64,000 nucleotides of DNA, taken from Butyrivibrio sp. CAG:318. Lineage in GTDB: Bacteria; Bacillota; Clostridia; Lachnospirales; Lachnospiraceae. Position numbers and translations under genes: made by a program. Under the pieces are notes generated by a model. That model had not been told where the DNA came from and did not search any database. It worked only from the letters and a program-made list of their open reading frames with translations. The stretch spans positions 16,436-80,435 of the forward strand of contig FR889256.1 of the NCBI GenBank assembly GCA_000431815.1, in the 5' to 3' direction. Below, in pieces: positions 42,530 through 52,098 of this stretch. Within the stretch, counting starts at the first letter, position 1. Each line of letters begins with the position of its first letter.

Positions 42530-43225
42530 ATGCTTGAAGAATTGAAAGAAAAAGTTCTTGATGCGAATCTTGAACTTGTAAGACAGGGACTTGTAATTTA
42601 TACATGGGGCAATGTGAGCGGGATTGACCGTGACAGTAATCTTGTTGTAATTAAGCCAAGCGGCGTTGATTATGACGGAATGAAAGCATCTGATATGGTA
42701 GTTGTTGACCTTGACGGTAATGTTGTGGAAGGAAGTTACAGACCGTCTTCAGATACGCCGACGCATGTGGAATTATATAAGCATTTTAAGGACATGGGTG
42801 CGGTGGTTCATACACATTCACATTGGGCAGTTTCATTTGCGCAGGCAGGAATGCCTATTACGGCATTCGGAACAACCCATGCAGATTATTTCTACAATGA
42901 TATAATCTGTACGAGGGCATTGACCAAAGACGAAGTGGAAAGTGATTATGAGACCAATACAGGTAAAGTAATCATCGAGGCGATAGACGGAACGGATGTT
43001 ATGGCTACACCGGGAATACTTGTCCGTAACCATGGACCGTTTGTGTGGGGCAAGGACCCTGCCAATGCGGTATACAATGCGACTGTTATGGAACATGTTG
43101 CGGAAATGGCATATAATACAATGGTACTGGATCCGAGAGCACAGAGAGTTCCGCAGTATCTTCTGGACAAGCATTATAACCGTAAACACGGAGCCAATGC
43201 TTACTATGGACAAGATAACAGATAG
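42530..43225 (+). CDS. araD: L-ribulose-5-phosphate 4-epimerase (AraD type)
   Basis: A 231-residue class II aldolase-fold epimerase. Zinc ligands are in VVHTHSHWAVSFAQ (two His) and the third His is in a late RNHGPFVWGK; TWGNVSGID and IKPSGVDYD bind the phosphate. It interconverts L-ribulose 5-phosphate and D-xylulose 5-phosphate; the closely similar ascorbate-pathway enzymes (UlaF/SgbE) cannot be excluded. AAGGAG lies 8 bases before the ATG. No other arabinose genes are adjacent. A terminator follows. Confidence 0.92.
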   Translation: MLEELKEKVLDANLELVRQGLVIYTWGNVSGIDRDSNLVVIKPSGVDYDGMKASDMVVVDLDGNVVEGSYRPSSDTPTHVELYKHFKDMGAVVHTHSHWAVSFAQAGMPITAFGTTHADYFYNDIICTRALTKDEVESDYETNTGKVIIEAIDGTDVMATPGILVRNHGPFVWGKDPANAVYNATVMEHVAEMAYNTMVLDPRAQRVPQYLLDKHYNRKHGANAYYGQDNR

Positions 43226-43234
43226 ACAGTAAAT

Positions 43235-43268
43235 AACCGCGGTACTTGTGATATGTACCGCGGTTTTA
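43235..43268 (+). terminator. Terminator after araD
   Basis: Perfect 11-bp stem AACCGCGGTAC (43235-43245... read to 43265) followed by TTTTATT. It is shared with the end of the broken mscL gene on the other strand. Confidence 0.85.
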
Positions 43269-43276
43269 TTCTGTAA

Positions 43277-43566
43277 TTATTTATCTAAATCCGATGTGCA
43301 GCATGGACATTTAACAGCTTTGATGTTAATTTCCGACATGCAGTAAGGACAGATCTTTGTAGTCGGCTCAGCCGGCTTTTCTTCTTTCTTCTTAATATTT
43401 CTGAAGGCATTGATTGTCTTGACTACAATGAAAAGACAGAGTGCCGTGATGAAGAAAGTGATGACACAATGGCTGTGAATGCAGAGCCAATAATCATACC
43501 TACGGCAAGATCGATTACGTTTCCCTTGGATATAAATTCCTTGAATTCGTTAAGTATTTTTTTCAT
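43277..43566 (-). pseudogene. mscL: Broken mscL (large-conductance mechanosensitive channel)
   Basis: A normal start with AGGAGG gives the MscL N-terminus and first membrane helix ([20 protein letters not shown], then AFTAIVSSL), but after about 37 residues the frame runs out at a stop. The second helix and C-terminus continue in another frame: [18 protein letters not shown], then a basic stretch and a C-x2-C...C-x2-C zinc ribbon (CPYCMSEINIKAVKCPCC). The middle of the channel, some 40-50 residues between the two helices, is missing, so an internal deletion also shifted the frame. The start overlaps the CorC-like gene by 17 bases. Another mscL copy may exist elsewhere. Confidence 0.8.
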
Positions 43567-44866
43567 GTGTGCCTCCTGCGTGTGTATCGTCCGCATCTGT
43601 AGTATTGCGCGGAACAATGTAAGCTCTGACTTTAATTATCCTGTTTTTGTCACACTTCTCGACTATGAACTTAAGCCCGTCAAGGTCGACTTCATCGCCT
43701 TCCTGCGGCAGCCGTTCAAGGTGTTTGACAATGAGACCTCCGATTGAATCATAATATTCTGAAGCATCCTCGTCCTTAGGAAGTTCAAAGATATCATCAA
43801 TATCGTTAAGTTTGGCAGAACCTGATAAAAGGTACTCAGTATCATTGACTTTGACAATGTCATCCTCTTCATCATAGTCATACTCATCACGTATTTCACC
43901 GACAATTTCTTCAAGAAGATCTTCAAGTGTAATCATTCCGACGGTGGAACCATATTCATCAACAACTATGGTAAAATTGTTGGAGGTCTTACGCATCTCG
44001 GTCATAAGTTCCGAAATATCCTTGAATTCGTATGTATAATATGGTTTACGAAGAATATTGCGGACATTGAATTCGGTTCCCTTGTCACAGAGAAGAAGGT
44101 CCTTAACATTAATAATACCTATCACGTTATCGACATTATCCTCATATACCGGAAGACGGGTGTATTTATCCTCGCGGAACACTTCAACAATCTCTTCGTA
44201 GGTACTGTTTACGGAGATACATGTCATATCAATGCGGGGTATCATTACGTCCTTGGCCTGGGAATCCCCGAAATCAAACACGTTGCTTATCATGGCATGT
44301 TCGTCATTCTCGATAACGCCTTCTTCGTGGCTTACATTGACGAGAGTACGAAGTTCATCCTCGGTTATGGAAGCCTGGTTCTTGTCAGACTTAAATCCGA
44401 GTATAAAAAGAAATGCCGATGAGACCTTGTTCAATATAAAAATTACCGGTGTAAACACTATCATAAGCAGCCAGATTATGCTGCTGTATGCCGGCGCAAT
44501 TTTATCCGCATTGGCGGTTGCGATGGTCTTTGGCGTTATCTCACCGAAGATGAGAACCACGACCGTCATGATTCCGGTTGCAATGCTGACGGCGGAATTG
44601 CCGAAAAGCGACTGCGCAACCATCGTCGCAAGCGCTGAAGCTGAAATGTTTACAAGGTTGTTGCCGATAAGAACGGCGCTGAGCATTTTGGCGGAATTCT
44701 CACGAATCTTGAGAACTCTGGCAGCTCTTTTGTTGCCGTCGTCTGCGAGTGAACGCATACGAATAAGATTAACCGAGACAAATGATGTCTCAGCAGATGA
44801 AAAAAATGATGACAGAGCAATAAGCACTACAAGTGCTACTATCTGTATCGCGACACTGGGGTCCAA
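43550..44866 (-). CDS. CNNM/CorC-type membrane transporter with CBS pair
   Basis: A 438-residue protein. The N-terminal DUF21/CNNM membrane domain (about 5-180: [45 protein letters not shown]) is followed by two CBS domains ([13 protein letters not shown], then [25 protein letters not shown]) and a C-terminal CorC_HlyC domain ([17 protein letters not shown]). The family exports Mg2+ or other divalent metals with Na+. The start is a TTG with AAAGGAG 8 bases upstream; an ATG 22 codons earlier has no such site. Its 3' end overlaps the broken mscL. Confidence 0.9.
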   Translation of the reverse strand: MDPSVAIQIVALVVLIALSSFFSSAETSFVSVNLIRMRSLADDGNKRAARVLKIRENSAKMLSAVLIGNNLVNISASALATMVAQSLFGNSAVSIATGIMTVVVLIFGEITPKTIATANADKIAPAYSSIIWLLMIVFTPVIFILNKVSSAFLFILGFKSDKNQASITEDELRTLVNVSHEEGVIENDEHAMISNVFDFGDSQAKDVMIPRIDMTCISVNSTYEEIVEVFREDKYTRLPVYEDNVDNVIGIINVKDLLLCDKGTEFNVRNILRKPYYTYEFKDISELMTEMRKTSNNFTIVVDEYGSTVGMITLEDLLEEIVGEIRDEYDYDEEDDIVKVNDTEYLLSGSAKLNDIDDIFELPKDEDASEYYDSIGGLIVKHLERLPQEGDEVDLDGLKFIVEKCDKNRIIKVRAYIVPRNTTDADDTHAGGTHEKNT

Positions 44867-44937
44867 AGTATCAACTCCTTTAAATTTTTTTATGTATATG
44901 ATAATAACATTTATATATGAATAATTCAACAAATTTA

Positions 44938-44967
44938 TTGGATAACGATGTAAAATTGTGCTATACT
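44938..44967 (+). promoter_or_regulatory. Promoter of pth-mfd
   Basis: TTGGAT, 18 bases, TATACT. Confidence 0.65.
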
Positions 44968-44999
44968 AAAATATCCGAATGCTTAAGGAGAGACAGAAT

Positions 45000-45560
45000 A
45001 TGTATATAATAGCGGGACTCGGTAATCCTGAGTCCAAATACGATAAAACGAGACATAATATAGGTTTCAGGCTGATAGATGAACTGGCGGTCAGAAACGG
45101 GATAACATTCAGCGACAGGAAACATAACGGACTTGTTGGTAAGGGCATTATAAGCGGAGAGAAAGTAATTTTACTCAAGCCGCTCACATACATGAACCTC
45201 AGCGGTGAATGTGTAGGTCCTGCAGCAGATTATTATAAAGTAGAGCCTGAGAATGTAATCATTCTCTTCGACGACATCAGTCTTGATGTCGGCAGAATCA
45301 GAATCCGCAAGAAAGGCAGTGCCGGTGGGCATAACGGAATCAAAAGCATTATTGCGCACCTTGGAAGTGAGAACTTTTTGCGTCTTAAGTTTGGTGTCGG
45401 GGATAAGCCGAAGGAAATGGATCTTGCCGATTATGTTCTCGGAAGATTTTCATCCCAGGATGAGGCTACGGTATCCGAAGGAATTAAAAGGGCGTGTGAG
45501 GCGGTTGAATGCATGATCGGTGAAGGATGCGATGCAGCCATGAACAAATATAACGGGTAG
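45000..45560 (+). CDS. pth: Peptidyl-tRNA hydrolase
   Basis: A 186-residue enzyme that releases tRNA from dropped-off peptidyl-tRNA. Conserved: GLGNPESKYDKTRHNIGF, including the catalytic His, LLKPLTYMNLSGE and LFDDISLDVGRIRIR. The start at 45000 has AAGGAG 9 bases before it; an in-frame upstream codon would overlap that site. It lies 5 bases before mfd; pth-mfd is a well-known Firmicutes pair. Confidence 0.97.
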   Translation: MYIIAGLGNPESKYDKTRHNIGFRLIDELAVRNGITFSDRKHNGLVGKGIISGEKVILLKPLTYMNLSGECVGPAADYYKVEPENVIILFDDISLDVGRIRIRKKGSAGGHNGIKSIIAHLGSENFLRLKFGVGDKPKEMDLADYVLGRFSSQDEATVSEGIKRACEAVECMIGEGCDAAMNKYNG

Positions 45561-45565
45561 GAATT

Positions 45566-48500
45566 ATGAATGTATTGGAACTGCCGGTCCGCGAACTGGC
45601 ATACTATGATAATATAATATACGACCTGAAGAAAACAGGCAGGGTGCCGGTGGCTTTTGGATGCGTTGAGCAGCAGAAGCCGCACTTTATTTATGGAGTA
45701 GGTAAGGAGTTTAAGTACAGACTTATCGTGACCTATAATGAAATAAGGGCAAGGCAGATTTACGAGGATTACCGTGCAATGGACCGTAATACGGTATATT
45801 ATCCGGCGAGGGATTTTATTTTCTATAGTGCGGACATACACGGAAACCAGCTTGCGAAAGAACGTCTTGAAGCAGTTCACAGACTTTCGGAAGAACCGTC
45901 CTTGACGGTAGTGACGACAATTGACGGCTGTATGGATAAACTTATGCCTCCACAGGTATATGAGCGGTACACGATAAGAATAGTGGCGGATGATGACATT
46001 GATGTGGACGAACTTGCAGAGAAACTTTCGCTTATGGGATATGAACGCTGTGCCCAGGTTGAATTTGGCGGACAGTTTGCAGTCAGGGGCGGAATAATTG
46101 ATGTATATCCGCTCACGGCAGAGAATCCGTACAGAATAGAACTCTGGGATACACAGGTGGACTCCATAAGAAGTTTCGATGCCGAAAGCCAGCGTTCGAT
46201 TGAGAATGTCGAAGACGTGACAATTTTTCCGGCAATAGAACTTATTCCGGATGATAACATGGCGGATGCGATGGAAAGCCTTGAAAAAGAGACAAAAGAG
46301 TATGCCGCACGGCTTGAGAAGTATAACAGACTGGCGGAAGCAGCACAGATTAAGAAGAATTTTGAGCAGCTTAAGGAGAAACTTTTTGTCCTTAAAGATT
46401 ACACCGGATGTGACAGTTATATAAATTCATTTGTTAAGACGGGTGTTTCATTAATTGATTATTTTGACCGGCAGAGTACACTTGTTGTGCTGGATGAGCC
46501 GAACCGGATTGATGAGAAAATGCGTGTATCAACAAAGGAATTCAGTGAAAGCATGTCTCACAGGCTGGAGAAGGGAAATATCCTTCCGTCACAGACGGAT
46601 GTGCTTTTCGGAGAGGGCGAAATTTACGCCAAAATAGGTGCAAGATATGCGATGGCGGTTGCGACACTTGACTGCAGGCTCCCGCTTCTGCAGGTATCGG
46701 GACATTATAATATCAACTCCAAAAGTATCGCATCATATAATAATTCTTTTGAAACATTAATATCCGATATCAATTCATGGAAAAAGCAGAAATATCGCAT
46801 TATTCTTATGTCATCATCAAGAACAAGAGCACAGAGACTTGCGTCGGACTTAAGGGATAACGGCGTGACAGCCATATATTCCGATAACGCAGACAGAGAA
46901 CCTGTCGAAGGCGAGGTTATGACACTTGGAGGTAGATTAAGACGCGGATATGAATATCCGGATCTTAGATTTGTTGCCGTTGCAGAGGACGATATTTTCG
47001 GTACATCCAGGAAAGAGCGGAAGAAAACCAGAAATACCCAGGGAACACCGATTTCGGGATTTGCGCAGCTGAACATAGGTGATTATGTAGTGCATGAAAA
47101 TCACGGACTTGGAATTTATCGTGGTATTGAGAAAATTGAGGTCGACAAGGTCGAGAAAGATTACATTAAGATAGAGTATGCCGGCGGCGGTAATTTGTAC
47201 ATTCTGGCAACACAGCTGGATATGATACAGAAATATGCCGATGCCGAAGCTAAGAAACCAAAGCTTAATAAGCTTGGAACCGCTGAGTGGACCAGAACCA
47301 AATCCCGTGTCAAGACGGCTGTAAGGCAGGTGGCAGATGAACTGGTGAAACTTTATGCGATAAGACAGCAGAAGGAAGGATACCAATTCAGTCCGGATAC
47401 ACCGTGGCAGAGGGAGTTTGAAGAACTTTTTCCGTATGAGGAGACGGCCGATCAGCTTGGTGCGATAGAAGATACCAAAAAAGACATGGAAAGCCGCAAG
47501 ATAATGGACAGACTTATCTGCGGGGACGTTGGATATGGCAAAACGGAGATTGCAATGAGGGCTGCGTTTAAAGCTGTGCAGGATAACAAACAGGTGGCAT
47601 ATCTTGTGCCTACGACCATCCTTGCCAAGCAGCATTTTACCGGTTTTGACCAGAGAATGAAGGATTTCGGCGTCAATGTTAAAATGTTGTCCCGTTTCTG
47701 CACACCGAAAGAAATCAGGGAAACTATTGAAGGCCTTAAAAAAGGTCTTGTTGACGTTGTGGTCGGAACACACAGAATACTCTCTAAGGATATAGTATTT
47801 AAGGACCTCGGACTTCTTATAATAGATGAAGAACAGCGCTTCGGCGTTACACACAAAGAGAAAATCAAGCAGCTCAAGGACACGGTGGATGTTATAACAC
47901 TCACGGCAACACCGATTCCAAGGACGCTTCACATGAGTCTCATAGGAATCAGGGACATGAGCGTATTGGAAGAGCCGCCGGTGGACAGACTTCCTATACA
48001 GACGTTTGTTACGGAATATGATGAAGAGATGGTCCGTGAAGCCATTAACCGTGAACTTGCCCGTGGCGGACAGGTATACTATGTTTATAACAGAGTTCAG
48101 GGCATAGACGAATTTGCCCTGAATATAAGCAAACTTGTTCCGGATGCCAATGTAGCTTTTGCGCACGGACAGATGCATGAGCGTGAACTTGAGAAAATAA
48201 TGGTCGATTTTGTCAACGGAGACATAGATGTACTTGTATCGACTACAATCATTGAGACCGGACTTGACATACCGAATGTTAATACTATTATCATACATGA
48301 TTCAGACAGGTTCGGTCTGTCACAGCTTTATCAGCTCCGCGGACGTGTCGGCCGTTCCGGCCGTGTGGCATATGCTTTTCTTATGTACAGGCGCGATAAA
48401 ATCCTCCGCGAAATTGCCGAAAAGAGGCTCAGCGCAATCAGGGAATTTACCGAACTGGGTTCCGGTTTTAAAATCGCCATGAAAGACCTTGAAATCCGTG

Positions 48501-49087
48501 GCGCAGGCAATATTCTGGGTGAGGAACAGCACGGACATATGGAAGCTGTGGGATATGATTTGTATTGCAAACTTCTTAACGAGGCAGTCGCCAATCTTAA
48601 AGGAATCGATACCGGTGAGGATTTCGAGACGGTCGTGGATATAGATGTGGATGCTTTTGTACCGGCAACCTACATAAGAAGCGAGGCTCAGAAACTGGAT
48701 ATATACAAGAGGATTGCGGCTATTTCGACAGCGGAAGAATTGTCCGATATGACGGACGAACTTATGGATCGTTTCGGAGATGTTCCTAAGTCGGCAATGA
48801 ACCTTATGCGCACAGCGTATATCAAATCAATCGCGCATAAGGAATACATTCTTGAAATCAAGGCCGGACGCAAGGAAATGAAGATTAAGATGTTCCCGAA
48901 GGCTAAGATAGATCCGCTTAAGATTCCTGAATTTATCCGGAGTTACGGAAACAGAATGCGGTTTACCAACGGTGAAATACCATATTTCACATATTATTTT
49001 GACAAAGAAGAAGTAAAAAACAGCGACAGTTATATTAAAACAGTTACTTCGGTAATAGAAAGCATGAATGTGCTTGGAGGACAGTGA
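45566..49087 (+). CDS. mfd: Transcription-repair coupling factor Mfd
   Basis: A 1173-residue DNA translocase that removes stalled RNA polymerase and recruits UvrA. The UvrB-homology module and RNA polymerase-interaction domain (IGDYVVHENHGLGIYRGIEK) precede the RecG-like helicase: MDRLICGDVGYGKTEIAMRA, LLIIDEEQRFGV, TLTATPIPRTLHMSL, STTIIETGLDIPN and QLRGRVGRSGR. The C-terminal D7 domain is present. Normal length. Its stop overlaps the asparaginase start. Confidence 0.98.
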   Translation: MNVLELPVRELAYYDNIIYDLKKTGRVPVAFGCVEQQKPHFIYGVGKEFKYRLIVTYNEIRARQIYEDYRAMDRNTVYYPARDFIFYSADIHGNQLAKERLEAVHRLSEEPSLTVVTTIDGCMDKLMPPQVYERYTIRIVADDDIDVDELAEKLSLMGYERCAQVEFGGQFAVRGGIIDVYPLTAENPYRIELWDTQVDSIRSFDAESQRSIENVEDVTIFPAIELIPDDNMADAMESLEKETKEYAARLEKYNRLAEAAQIKKNFEQLKEKLFVLKDYTGCDSYINSFVKTGVSLIDYFDRQSTLVVLDEPNRIDEKMRVSTKEFSESMSHRLEKGNILPSQTDVLFGEGEIYAKIGARYAMAVATLDCRLPLLQVSGHYNINSKSIASYNNSFETLISDINSWKKQKYRIILMSSSRTRAQRLASDLRDNGVTAIYSDNADREPVEGEVMTLGGRLRRGYEYPDLRFVAVAEDDIFGTSRKERKKTRNTQGTPISGFAQLNIGDYVVHENHGLGIYRGIEKIEVDKVEKDYIKIEYAGGGNLYILATQLDMIQKYADAEAKKPKLNKLGTAEWTRTKSRVKTAVRQVADELVKLYAIRQQKEGYQFSPDTPWQREFEELFPYEETADQLGAIEDTKKDMESRKIMDRLICGDVGYGKTEIAMRAAFKAVQDNKQVAYLVPTTILAKQHFTGFDQRMKDFGVNVKMLSRFCTPKEIRETIEGLKKGLVDVVVGTHRILSKDIVFKDLGLLIIDEEQRFGVTHKEKIKQLKDTVDVITLTATPIPRTLHMSLIGIRDMSVLEEPPVDRLPIQTFVTEYDEEMVREAINRELARGGQVYYVYNRVQGIDEFALNISKLVPDANVAFAHGQMHERELEKIMVDFVNGDIDVLVSTTIIETGLDIPNVNTIIIHDSDRFGLSQLYQLRGRVGRSGRVAYAFLMYRRDKILREIAEKRLSAIREFTELGSGFKIAMKDLEIRGAGNILGEEQHGHMEAVGYDLYCKLLNEAVANLKGIDTGEDFETVVDIDVDAFVPATYIRSEAQKLDIYKRIAAISTAEELSDMTDELMDRFGDVPKSAMNLMRTAYIKSIAHKEYILEIKAGRKEMKIKMFPKAKIDPLKIPEFIRSYGNRMRFTNGEIPYFTYYFDKEEVKNSDSYIKTVTSVIESMNVLGGQ

Positions 49088-50022
49088 TGAAAATTCTTGT
49101 TATTTTTACCGGTGGGACCATTGGCAGTGAAGCATCCGGTGAGTATATCAGCATTGACGGAATCAAACCGTACAAATTATTACATATGTATGCGGATGCA
49201 TACCCTGATGAGGCCCGGGATGTCAGGTTTGATACAGAATCTCCGTATACAGTGTTAAGTGAGAATGCTGATGGAAATACTTTTAAGAAACTTTTTGATG
49301 CGGTAAGTCAGGGAGTGGATGCCGGATATGACGGAATCATTGTAACACACGGAAGCGATACGCTCCAGTATGGCGCAGCTGCCGCGGCATATGCAGCCGG
49401 ATGTGATTCAATTCCGGTAATTATGGTCGCGAGCAATTATGTGCTTGAAGATGAACGGTCCAACGGACTGGTTAATTTCCGCTCGGCGGTACTTTTTATA
49501 AAGGGAAGATACGGAACCGGTGCCTATGTGGCATATGCCAACAGAGGCGGCAGATGCAGGATTCACTGCGCGCTCGAACTGATGCCGCACGGGATGTTTG
49601 ATGATTCCTTGCATAGTGTGAATGAGGAATATTACGGTGAATTTGATGATGGAAGATTTATAAGGACGAACCATGCGTGCCCAAAATACGGCAGAATACA
49701 AGAAACACCGGAAACTCCGGACGGATGTATTGGAATAATGTGTATGAGTGTACATCCTGGAATGGTATGTCCTGAGATAACTGACAGTGTGAAAGCAGTT
49801 ATTATTGAAAGTTATCATTCCGGAACTGTATGCACGGATTATCGTCCGTTTTGTGAAATGCTTGAAAAGGCAGCAATGCTTTCAATACCGGTTTATCTTG
49901 TCGGAGCATACGAAGGGCAGGATTATGAGAGCTGCGCAGCATATAAACATATGGGAATACGGGTGCTAAGCAAAATTCCTCAGGCAGTTGCATATGTGGG
50001 AATCTGGCTTGGCGTTATTTAG
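49087..50022 (+). CDS. L-asparaginase family protein
   Basis: A 311-residue protein with both catalytic triads: IFTGGTIGSEASG at the N-terminus (Thr) and IIVTHGSDTLQYG in the middle (Thr and Asp), then a C-terminal domain (VKAVIIESYHSGT, VYLVGAYEGQDYES). It is a little short for a type I asparaginase and could also be a related amidohydrolase. The ATG at 49087 overlaps the mfd stop (TGATG) and has GGAGGA upstream; a GTG one codon earlier is possible. The 3' end overlaps the convergent nuclease gene by 8 bases. Confidence 0.88.
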   Translation: MKILVIFTGGTIGSEASGEYISIDGIKPYKLLHMYADAYPDEARDVRFDTESPYTVLSENADGNTFKKLFDAVSQGVDAGYDGIIVTHGSDTLQYGAAAAAYAAGCDSIPVIMVASNYVLEDERSNGLVNFRSAVLFIKGRYGTGAYVAYANRGGRCRIHCALELMPHGMFDDSLHSVNEEYYGEFDDGRFIRTNHACPKYGRIQETPETPDGCIGIMCMSVHPGMVCPEITDSVKAVIIESYHSGTVCTDYRPFCEMLEKAAMLSIPVYLVGAYEGQDYESCAAYKHMGIRVLSKIPQAVAYVGIWLGVI

Positions 50023-50572
50023 AAACCAACGTATAATCACGCTCAAAAAGCTCATTGCACAGCTGTTCTTTCAGAACGGTCCAGTCAACTCTGGCAAGCA
50101 GTTTTTCGCAGATGAAAGACTTGCTTTTCTGCCGGTACCGGGGCATCTGATTGTGTGAGAGAATGTTGGATAACTCATTTTTCCACAGCCATGACATCTG
50201 GCTGGCTTTGAGAACGGACGGGTTGTCTGTGGCAGGACGTACTTCATCGATTATGACTTTCCGGTTGTCCTCGTATATGCAAAGTATTCCCCAATAATCC
50301 GGAATGTGCCCGGCGACATGTTTTACATGCCTCAGTCCGGTTACAATATAATTAGAGTCACAGAACTTGTTGTAATCTTTGACCTGGCGTTCCAGCCGGT
50401 CATATGTGTCGGCATTGCTTTTGATTTCCAGCCCGACAATGCGTTGCGGAAGAACCATGACAACATCGGCACGCGAACGGCCCATATTCAGTTCCTCAAG
50501 AATACGGGATTTGCCGAAGCGTTCCTCCAGATAATAAAAAAGAGGCTCGCGTATATCTTTATCGTATAGCAT
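50015..50572 (-). CDS. sce7726-like PD-(D/E)XK nuclease
   Basis: A 185-residue protein. The nuclease-like core is SRADVVMVLPQRIVGLEIKSN (one longer block, Asp...Glu-x-Lys), then ADTYDRLERQVKDYNKF and YIVTG, which follow the sce7726 family. The D-(n)-E-x-K triad appears intact, so a DNA-cleaving role is possible. It has no partner methyltransferase or toxin gene, and converges with the asparaginase by 8 bases. Its divergent neighbour is an exopolysaccharide gene, so there is no functional context. I infer an orphan nuclease of unknown role. Confidence 0.75.
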   Translation of the reverse strand: MLYDKDIREPLFYYLEERFGKSRILEELNMGRSRADVVMVLPQRIVGLEIKSNADTYDRLERQVKDYNKFCDSNYIVTGLRHVKHVAGHIPDYWGILCIYEDNRKVIIDEVRPATDNPSVLKASQMSWLWKNELSNILSHNQMPRYRQKSKSFICEKLLARVDWTVLKEQLCNELFERDYTLVSK

Positions 50573-50586
50573 ATATTTTCTCCTAA

Positions 50587-50634
50587 AAATGTGTGAATTC
50601 TTGTAATTGACACATTTATATGATAAAATATTAT
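50587..50634 (+). promoter_or_regulatory. Promoter of the sugar transferase gene with an operator-like inverted repeat
   Basis: TTGACA (50607-50612), 16 bases, TATTAT (50629-50634). An inverted repeat AAATGTGT (50587-50594) with ACACATTT (50610-50617), with AATT inside each half, overlaps the -35 hexamer. Confidence 0.65.
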
Positions 50635-50674
50635 TAATTAAATGTAAATATGGGGAATCAGGGAAAATAAAAAC

Positions 50675-52096
50675 ATGTACCAGAACAGAGAAAATATAAA
50701 GAATTTAATATTGTACCTTGTGGACCTGGTGTCAGTATTTGTCAGCTATTTTGTAGCTAACTGCATATGGCTCGGTCTTGTCAAAGGATATCATATACTG
50801 CACAGAGCAGAGCTGCTTGATGCACTTGGAATAGTGTTGTTTTCATTTGCTATTGTTGTATTTATTTTTAATGTGAACAGGGATTTCTTTAAGCGGAATA
50901 CGTATGAAGAATTTATGTACTGCCTGAAGATAAATCTTATTTTTGCAGCAGTTTACGCGGTCTTTCTTTTTGTGAAAGGCAATTCCGATCTCGCATCAAG
51001 AGGAGTGTTTGTTATTACACCGATTCTTAATATCGGAGTGATGCACGCGGCTCATTATGCAGTGAAATACTACCTCACAAGGGTTTACAGTAGGAAAAAG
51101 AAAAATGTCCAGTTTTTCCTTGTCACGACTAAGGAACGCGCGGTGTATGCGGTTGAACAGCTTAAGACAAATGAGAGCTGGGTAAGCAGAATCTATGGAA
51201 TGTGTATCGTGGATGATAATATGACGGGTCAGAAAATTGACGGAGTTCCGGTTCGCGCCGACAATGATACTTTCATAGATTATATACGTAAAGAAGTTGT
51301 TGATGAGGTTTTTATCGATGTGCCGTATGCGACCGGTGCATCACTCAGACAATACATTATGGAACTAGAGAATATGGGTGTCGTTGTACACCTTAATATA
51401 GAGATTCTTGAGAATTTCAATGACTTCAAGAAATCATTGTCAATGCTCGGCAATATACCAGTAATCACTTTTGCCAATAATTATTATGATGCCAATAAAA
51501 TGCTCATTAAGAGGATTATGGACATCATCGGTTCGCTGGTGGGAATTGTTTTGACATTAATTGTCACTGTTTTTCTCGCTCCGGTACTTCTTATAGAGTC
51601 ACCGGGGCCGCTCATTTTCAAGCAAAAGAGGGTTGGCAAGAACGGCAGATATTTCTATCTGTACAAATTCCGTTCCATGTACAAGGATGCGGAAGAACGT
51701 AAGAAGTCGCTGATGGCTCAGAACGAGATGAAGGGTCATATGTTCAAGCTCAAGGATGATCCCCGTATAACCAAGGTGGGTAAATTTATCCGTAAGACAA
51801 GCATAGACGAGCTTCCGCAGTTTTTTAACGTTCTGCGCGGCGATATGAGCCTTGTCGGAACGAGACCTCCGACAGTTGATGAGTTCAAGAAGTACGAGGG
51901 ATATCACAAGAGAAGACTCAGCATGAAACCGGGTATTACCGGTATGTGGCAGGTCAGCGGAAGAAATAATGTCAGCGACTTTGAAGAAGTTGTCAAACTT
52001 GACCTTGAATATATTGATAACTGGAATATAGGACTTGATTTTAAGATACTTTTTAAGACAATAGGAATCGTGTTCGGACACAAGGGAGCCACTTAA
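50675..52096 (+). CDS. Exopolysaccharide sugar transferase (polyprenyl glycosylphosphotransferase)
   Basis: A 473-residue membrane enzyme. Four to five hydrophobic segments (residues about 8-130), a Rossmann-like middle domain (FFLVTTKERAVYAVEQLK), a fifth helix (about 285-310) and the C-terminal catalytic domain: SPGPLIFKQKRVGKNGRYF, LYKFRSMYKDAEER, TSIDELPQFFNVLRGDMSLV and GTRPPTVDEF, then a Gly-Met-Trp-Gln block. It attaches the first sugar phosphate to undecaprenyl phosphate to begin a surface polysaccharide. It lies next to a DUF4422 gene only 2 bases away, so the two should be co-transcribed. Confidence 0.94.
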   Translation: MYQNRENIKNLILYLVDLVSVFVSYFVANCIWLGLVKGYHILHRAELLDALGIVLFSFAIVVFIFNVNRDFFKRNTYEEFMYCLKINLIFAAVYAVFLFVKGNSDLASRGVFVITPILNIGVMHAAHYAVKYYLTRVYSRKKKNVQFFLVTTKERAVYAVEQLKTNESWVSRIYGMCIVDDNMTGQKIDGVPVRADNDTFIDYIRKEVVDEVFIDVPYATGASLRQYIMELENMGVVVHLNIEILENFNDFKKSLSMLGNIPVITFANNYYDANKMLIKRIMDIIGSLVGIVLTLIVTVFLAPVLLIESPGPLIFKQKRVGKNGRYFYLYKFRSMYKDAEERKKSLMAQNEMKGHMFKLKDDPRITKVGKFIRKTSIDELPQFFNVLRGDMSLVGTRPPTVDEFKKYEGYHKRRLSMKPGITGMWQVSGRNNVSDFEEVVKLDLEYIDNWNIGLDFKILFKTIGIVFGHKGAT

Positions 52097-52098
52097 GG

